A stretch of DNA of 64,000 bases from Bolinopsis microptera (lineage: Eukaryota; Ctenophora; Tentaculata; Lobata; Bolinopsidae): positions 15,261,337-15,325,336 of the forward strand of contig NC_087080.1 in the NCBI RefSeq assembly GCF_026151205.1, written 5' to 3'. Below the pieces are notes generated by a model. It saw only the letters and a list, made by a program, of their open reading frames with translations, ran no database searches and had not been told where the DNA came from. Shown piece after piece: positions 59,901 to 64,000 of the stretch (position 1 is the stretch's first letter; each line of letters begins with the position of its first letter). Made by a program: the position numbers and the translations under genes.

Positions 59901-61835
59901 TATCTAAATCTAATGAACTGTTGAATAATGGATTGTGAAATATTTTTAAATGGCAGCCATGTCCACATTCATCAGCAAAATTCCAAATCTCCAATGAAGG
60001 GTTTTACGGGTTTAAGTGAGTCTTCCGAACTCAAACACTAAAATAGTTAATCTACAGGTCTGATAGCATTCCTGTTAATAGGGTTCATCCCGATCATGCT
60101 TCAAGTTCAGAGCAGAAGGAAGTGCAGGAGAGTGTTCGGTAGAGTAGACGCGTGGATTGAGAAGAGCATTTCTGCTAGTTTGTCTTTCCGGGAAGAGGAC
60201 CGGATGCAGCTGCTGGACAAATACGCTAAGGTATTTGCAATTCTTTATTTAACTTTTATCACTTCTCATAAATGACATTTGCAATTAAACGGATGTCGAG
60301 CTTGGTGAAGCGATGGAGTATAGACATACGGGTAAATGCCTCACAGAATGGCTAGCCTCACAGAATGGCCAAATTTGTAAATGTTTTTGTAACTAATTTT
60401 TTATAAAAGACTGGTAGGTTTTGTGGATACCATATGAAACAAAAGTCTTCTGGCAACACTTCCTGTGGTGAAATCATTAACTAGGACCACATTTTCTGGC
60501 ATAAATATGACTGTTTATGTAGAAATTTTGAGCACTGAAAAATTTGTTTTCAAATTTTTGAACTAAGTTTACATTTTGGTGAGAACTTCTGGCACCAGTA
60601 TGACAGAAGATGTTCAAAGAATAGTATTCATCAAACAAAACGAACATTGTTCAATATAGGAAGAAAAAAATGCTAAAATGGCTACACGCCTCACAAAATG
60701 GCCAAAATATGCCTCACAAAATTTGTTTTCAAATTTTTGAACTAAGTTTGCATTTTGGTGAGAACTTCTGGCACCAGTATGACAGAAGATGTTTAAAGAA
60801 TAGTATTCATCAAACAAAACGAACATTGTTCAATTTAGGAAGAAACAAAATGTTAAAATGGCTAAACGCCTCACAAAATGGCCAAAATATGCCTCACAAA
60901 ATGGCCAAAATTTAAAACTCCTTTTATTCAATGAAACCATAAGTCTAAAGTATTCACAAGCTATTTATCATACAATAACACCCCAGATGGAGTGTTTTTA
61001 CAGCCGAATGAAGGTTATAAATCATGAAATCAGGGAATATGAACAACGCCACACAAAATGGCCATTTTTGGTGTAGGAAATTATGCCCTTTTTATTCAGT
61101 TCTAAGAAATTTCACCTATATAGGGGTGTTAACAAGGCATATTAATACCAGCAGCATGCCTGAAACAAGAGCCAAAGGTTTTAGAAAAATAAAATTTTCT
61201 CGTTTTCTTTTTTTTTTGCCATTTTGTCAGGCATTTTTTCTTTTTTGTGAAATAATTTTTCACAGCTCAGTTTTTTCGTGAGTTTTAGGTTATTACCCCA
61301 TTCCTTAATAGGTTTTCTAAGAACGTGTGGTGATAGAAATTTAAAAAGTATCTCCATCAACAAAATTATAGAAATTCAGATTTAGCCATTCTGTGAGGCA
61401 TGTTTTTTTGGAGGAAGATTTTCCGGCCAATTTTTCTCAAAGAAAAAATGGTTATGAGATTAAATGAACCCCCGGGAAGAAAAATATGAGTGTCAACTTA
61501 GCTTCTTATGAGATAAAAACTAGAATAAAGTGTGTTTTGTGACTTTGAGAGACCTTCCTTTTTTTTGGCCATTCTGTGAGGCAAATACCCGTAGTCTAAT
61601 TAATCTGTGTTAGTGTTACTATATTTTCTCGACCAATAATAGCAGTAACATGTATGCTATAATACTGATACAGTGTACGATTATTGAAAACCCCCCTCAG
61701 TTGCGTGACGTCATGACAATGACACCGTACTACAGTTCCTGGTGGAGCCGGACCTGGGTGGTTGCCGTGGTTACCGTCATTTGTACTCTCCTCTTCATTC
61801 TGGGAATCATATCTGCGTTCTCTGTTGCGCACTAA
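47920..61835 (+). CDS. AAAP-family amino acid transporter (Aa_trans)
   Basis: This is a multi-pass carrier of the amino acid/auxin permease family (SLC32/36/38- or TMEM104-like; substrate not predictable here). Exons: 47920-47985, 48076-48141, 48215-48409, 48797-48870, 49205-49352, 51888-52045, 52274-52373, 52675-52786, 53110-53238, 59229-59308, 59458-59599, 59774-59899, 60058-60230 and 61701-61835. Phases agree and give 567 residues. Two introns use GC donors (52046 GCAATT, 59309 GCAAGT). A hydrophilic N-terminus (~1-50) precedes TM1, FIIGAGFFSMPYVFYHGG, the family signature. About ten more hydrophobic segments follow, including PGRIITASLIIVYLLV (split by the repeat-filled intron 5), FACIVIPISAMDV, VPIVVYSQVLHEG and a C-terminal TWVVAVVTVICTLLFILG. 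A loop with Cys residues (GLCNLSDYEG...GGDC) lies after TM3. Intron 9 (6 kb) contains a PAN gene on the other strand. Confidence 0.93.
49327..51723 (+). repeat. 46-bp minisatellite built from exon 5 end plus 5' splice site, ~52 copies
   Basis: The unit is GGATTATTACTGCTTCTTTG ATTATT|GTGAGTTTTCTGTATCGGTT. The first copy is coding (residues ...RIITASLII) and ends at the real donor of exon 5; the rest fill most of intron 5. Variants are A/T (GGAATATT), GTAAGT in place of GTGAGT in several copies, and a few single changes. Read-through of the array meets a TGA in the second unit, and because 46 is not a multiple of three most downstream donors would shift the frame. Confidence 0.95.
52943..53093. 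mobile_element. mariner-type MITE, 151 bp
   Basis: The left end AGGGTGTACCACA and the right end TTTGTGGTACACCCT are inverted repeats of about 20 bp, flanked by TA. It ends only 16 bases before the start of transporter exon 9, so it supplies the branch-point region of that intron. A truncated relative is at 3296-3405. Confidence 0.85.
53212..53314 (+). repeat. 53-bp duplication of transporter exon 9 donor
   Basis: TGTTCGCTGGTGCCCTGTCT through TTCGCTT|GTAAGTCTTAAC occurs twice, 53 bp apart and virtually identical. The first copy is the end of exon 9 with the true donor (53239); the second donor is at 53292. Use of the second would run into a TAA (53247) in the retained sequence. Confidence 0.92.
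53320..54180. other. transporter intron 9, 5' part
   Basis: No exon was recognised on the plus strand. A 61-codon minus-strand frame (53992-54177) could only matter if the PAN gene continues past 54181, which I could not show. Confidence 0.4.
54181..54582 (-). CDS. small secreted PAN/apple-domain protein
   Basis: Two exons on the minus strand, 54582-54510 and 54410-54181, joined across a 99-base GT-AG intron, encode about 100 residues. The N-terminus MEKICHVFIMLVFMPPP looks like a short signal peptide. The second exon encodes one PAN/apple domain: CTKKDTDFYGNDI, then DCLSKC, DDCKSV, QKCYLK and a final LDC. The six Cys can make the three disulfides of an apple fold. PAN domains usually bind proteins or carbohydrates outside the cell. 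The frame stops at TAG 54181, but GGAG|GTTAGT there could also be a donor leading to a longer protein. The gene lies wholly inside intron 9 of the transporter. Confidence 0.75.
54826..54919. mobile_element. small fold-back element
   Basis: Arms of 25 bp (TTTTGGGGTATTATGGGGA and inverted TCCCCATAATACCCCAAAA) match at 23 positions around a 44-base centre that itself repeats AATCCCCCATAAT-like words. No clear target duplication was seen. Confidence 0.7.
54920..56238. other. transporter intron 9, middle part
   Basis: No exon, array or mobile-element ends were recognised. Confidence 0.4.
56239..56432. repeat. chain of four to five consecutive hairpins
   Basis: In order: CGCCCGCTCATGG/CCATGAGGGCGG (56239-56286); CGTATAGCAC/GTGCTATACG with a GGGCCC loop (56292-56331); ATATCTCC/GGAGATAT (56335-56371); AAATATTGCACGCG/CGCGTGCAATATTT (56373-56404); and ACCGC/GCGGT (about 56408-56427). 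The GC content is far above the surroundings, and a GCCCTC-type word recurs in most loops or stems. This may be a mobile fold-back element or a structured RNA. Confidence 0.75.
56433..57260. other. intron sequence, small duplications
   Basis: A direct duplication of ACATTTAGGGGTGTACAGCA lies at about 56689-56744, with smaller repeats near 56930. No gene was recognised. Confidence 0.45.
57268..58400. repeat. duplicated segments in intron 9
   Basis: Two words occur twice in the same order: TAGCAGGAACCCGTCTA..., at about 57268 and 57964, and CCGATCACAAAGCAGGCAAA... through TCTGTACTGAGTAGTTT, at about 57456-57530 and 58328-58393. The second copy lacks ten bases. This suggests an old segmental duplication of a few hundred bases. 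The minus-strand frames across them share LLA...CLLC/FACFVIG-type readings but no known domain. Confidence 0.75.
59131..59230 (+). repeat. three copies of the transporter exon 10 acceptor
   Basis: GCTACTRTAGTATTTCAG|GTGCGTTCTAAGAC occurs twice (AG ends at 59149 and 59190) upstream of the real TACTATTTCAG|GTACGGTCTA (59228). The upstream copies are diverged images of the intron end plus the first bases of exon 10. Either decoy AG would put a TAA within three codons. Confidence 0.85.
60329..61591. mobile_element. 1.26 kb non-autonomous TIR element, TA duplication
   Basis: The ends CGGGTAAATGCCTCACAGAA and inverted TTCTGTGAGGCAAATACCCG are flanked by TA. The internal sequence repeats the terminal word many times (GCCTCACAAAATGGCC) and contains a 178-bp tandem duplication (60542-60719 and 60720-60900). 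No transposase is present. It fills most of the last transporter intron and looks like a Tc1/mariner-type non-autonomous element. Confidence 0.85.
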
Positions 61836-62049
61836 AGAGCCAGGAGGAGGTCATTCGCCGGCCCGAAAGTACTTTTCAAGAATATCCAGAATTTAAACTG
61901 AGGACTTTATATTAGCAATTGGCGATAGTTGACAAAAATCCTAAAGGGCCGGTTCATATAACTGTCTCATTCTCAATGACCATGACACGTGAGCTGGGAA
62001 GTCTTTAAAGTGAGCTGGGAAGTCTTTAAAGTGTAAAGATAGCTGTTTT

Positions 62050-62055
62050 AATAAA
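62050..62055 (+). terminator. polyadenylation signal of the transporter
   Basis: AATAAA lies 215 bases after the stop codon at 61833-61835. A direct repeat (GTGAGCTGGGAAGTCTTTAA) lies just upstream. Confidence 0.65.
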
Positions 62056-62290
62056 AGAGCCACATTTAGTGGAGTATGTGCTGTTTTAGTTTAGGGTGTA
62101 TTGATTCAGTTTTGCTTGTGTCAAAGAGCTATGAATTACTGTACTTACAATCAAGTTATTTTCATTCAGGATTATATTACAATATAATAATCATGTTGTC
62201 AGAATTGTTAGATCGAGATTTAGAATTACTGTACGAACTCACGACAATTTAATTAATTTACGAGTTTTACTAAGTGCACCTTAGAAATTC

Positions 62291-62627
62291 TTGTCATACG
62301 TTGTATGACCCGCCGCGCACGAGTGCGCGGCTCCCCCTGTATCGTAGAAACTCTACAGGGGTGAAGCGACAGGGGTCACCGCGATAGTGGGGGTCACCGC
62401 GTGATACAAAGAAATTCATCTAGTCTCGATAAGTAGCCCAGAAATTGTTGTCAGACGGCCAGACGTTGCCCGACTCCTGACTCATCATCTCATCGGGCCG
62501 GCGGAGATGGAGGGTGCATTTGTATCACGTGGTGACCCCCACGGTCGCTTCACTATAGTGAAGCGTCTTCGACGCTACAGGGGGAGCCGCGCACTTCGTG
62601 CGCGGCGGGTCATACAACGTATGACAA
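62291..62627. mobile_element. 337-bp fold-back element composed of nested hairpins
   Basis: The left arm starts TTGTCATACGTTGTATGACC and the right arm ends with its inverse; arm similarity extends about 110 bp. Each arm is itself a row of palindromes: GTCATACGTTGTATGAC, GCCGCGCAC..GTGCGCGGC, CCCTGTA..TACAGGG, and in the right arm GCTTCACTATAGTGAAGC. The GC content is high. No obvious target duplication was found. The 91-codon frame at 62507 lies mostly in the element and is not believed. Confidence 0.85.
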
Positions 62628-62865
62628 GGGTGCATGCGAAGCCGAACAAAGAAATTGGAGAATGGAGATGGAGCATGAATTTACGACCCAGCAAATGGCA
62701 AACCTTACTGTTGCGTCTTCACAGCGTGTTCGAGCGCCCGCTTAAGCTTATTGCACGCGTAACGCATTCCAGCTTCACGTAACACAATTCAGCCAACCAG
62801 GGGACATGATTATGAATCTGCAAAGTTAAAGTTGCAAGCTTTTATTTAATTTTTTTAAATTGAAA

Positions 62866-62968
62866 TGAAACTTTTTTTTATTAAAATTAAACTTTTTTTT
62901 ATTAAAATGAAACTTTTTTTTATTAAAATGAAACTTTTTTTATTAAAATGAAACTTTTATTTATTGAA
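62866..62968. repeat. ~21-bp AT-rich repeats
   Basis: AATGAAACTTTTTTTTATTA occurs about five times. Confidence 0.85.
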
Positions 62969-62969
62969 A

Positions 62970-64000
62970 TAACTTATATAGTAATAAATTTCCCCTGAAA
63001 AAAAAATCATTTTTACGAGACGAAAATTTTGCAAAAAACCGGAAGTATCTATCGCTATCTCCAAACTCTTTTCCTTTTGGAATTAAGCCGCCCCACTGGC
63101 ACTACCCCAGCCAGTATTCAGTAGGGTTTCCTGGAGAGTAAAACTCTTAAAATATTCGTCCCAAACTTAAATGTTGGCCGTCGACGAGTCCAACTAGAAC
63201 TTCATGTTCAATATTAACTTTAGTTCAGGTTAAGGTTTGCCCTAACGTGTAACGGGTGATATAACTCGTAAAAGATTTGTTCCAAATATTACCGCGTCGA
63301 TGAGTCCAACTCGGCGCGCGTCCTGGTAGGTTATAAACCTACAAGGTTTGCCAGGCTTGCTAGTCTATTTTCGATTTTCTTACGTATATAAATGTATATA
63401 TGTAAGAAGCTCGAAAAAAGCGCCGCGCAAAGGGATTGGCGTACCGTATCCTTCACATCACACATGTCACAGCTAATTAGCAATGGATTGTGGATTGATT
63501 TACATAACTTGCTAGTTTATTGCTTTGCACTTATATGCAAGAAGCTCGAAAAGGGCAAATAAAGATAAATTAAACACGTCTGGTAACACATTGTTAAGAT
63601 TTTGCAAGGAAGAGGAGCATTTTGTATAATGCATAGCACAGCGCCGTAGCATGTGCCATCGAGAAGAAAGTGGCGCGGGCTAATTCGAAGAAATTTAGAC
63701 GAGTAACATCCGTCAACCCAGTAATGCATAGCTACAATCTTGCAAAGAATTAATTTACGAAAAAAAAATATTTGACGAAGAAGCATTAATTTGACGCGCA
63801 GCATGGCCCACTAGTGCATCGCGCTACAAGCGTATGCAGTATGATGGATCGAATATTAATAATTAAATAAAAATATTATTAAATTGACTTTGTATAATAT
63901 TGTTTGAATGAAAATTATGAACATGGAATTTTATAAATTTTATTTTATTATTTAATTTGAAATTAAAATATAATTAAACCTTTTTTTCCGGATATAAATT
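62970..64000. other. intergenic, dispersed repeat fragments
   Basis: This contains the second copy of the repeat shared with 45570-45637 (63654-63716), a twice-used AAGAAGCTCGAAAA word (63404 and 63540), and AT-rich sequence to the end. No gene was recognised. Confidence 0.5.

Noticed and set aside
62507-62782. 91-codon Arg-rich frame
   Set aside because: It is mostly within the fold-back element arm; the GC-rich palindromes explain the composition.

Overview
The window is AT-rich, intron-rich animal DNA carrying many microsatellites, minisatellites and small DNA transposons. No bacterial-style gene clusters, rRNA or tRNA genes were recognised. A Shaker-type K+ channel, an AAAP-family amino acid transporter, a small secreted PAN/apple protein and acceptor-like TTTCAG sites abutting start codons fit a marine invertebrate. 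A ctenophore or cnidarian is my guess, not a proof.

Layout. 1-2731: no recognised gene. 2732-17956 (+): a candidate gene assembled from nine small exons whose splice phases all agree; the product is unknown. Its 8.5 kb intron holds a possible hAT remnant and three tandem copies of a 0.8 kb unit. 18-36 kb: mostly non-coding, with a possible minus-strand receptor-like gene (24.0-21.0 kb), isolated candidate exons, a broken pogo/Tigger-like transposase and an intact hAT MITE. 36390-43055 (+): a Shaker-type Kv channel with eight common exons and two alternative last exons, each supplying its own filter half, S6 and tail (395 or 425 aa). 43.1-47.9 kb: repeats and a broken non-LTR reverse transcriptase. 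47920-61835 (+): a 14-exon, 567-aa transporter. A 100-aa secreted PAN-domain gene sits inside its 6 kb intron on the opposite strand. 62-64 kb: a fold-back element and simple repeats.

The most striking feature is that tandem repeats are built from splice junctions. In the transporter, the end of exon 5 plus its 5' splice site is repeated about 52 times (46-bp unit). In the Kv gene, the 3' splice region of alternative exon 9a is repeated about 12 times. Smaller two- to four-copy duplications of donors or acceptors occur at other junctions of both genes. Two further arrays (21.9 and 23.2-24.0 kb) consist of minus-strand donor motifs next to candidate exons. The extra copies always lie on the intron side, and those I checked would give premature stops if used. 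Exon boundaries were deduced by eye from frame, splice consensus and family resemblance; there is no transcript evidence.
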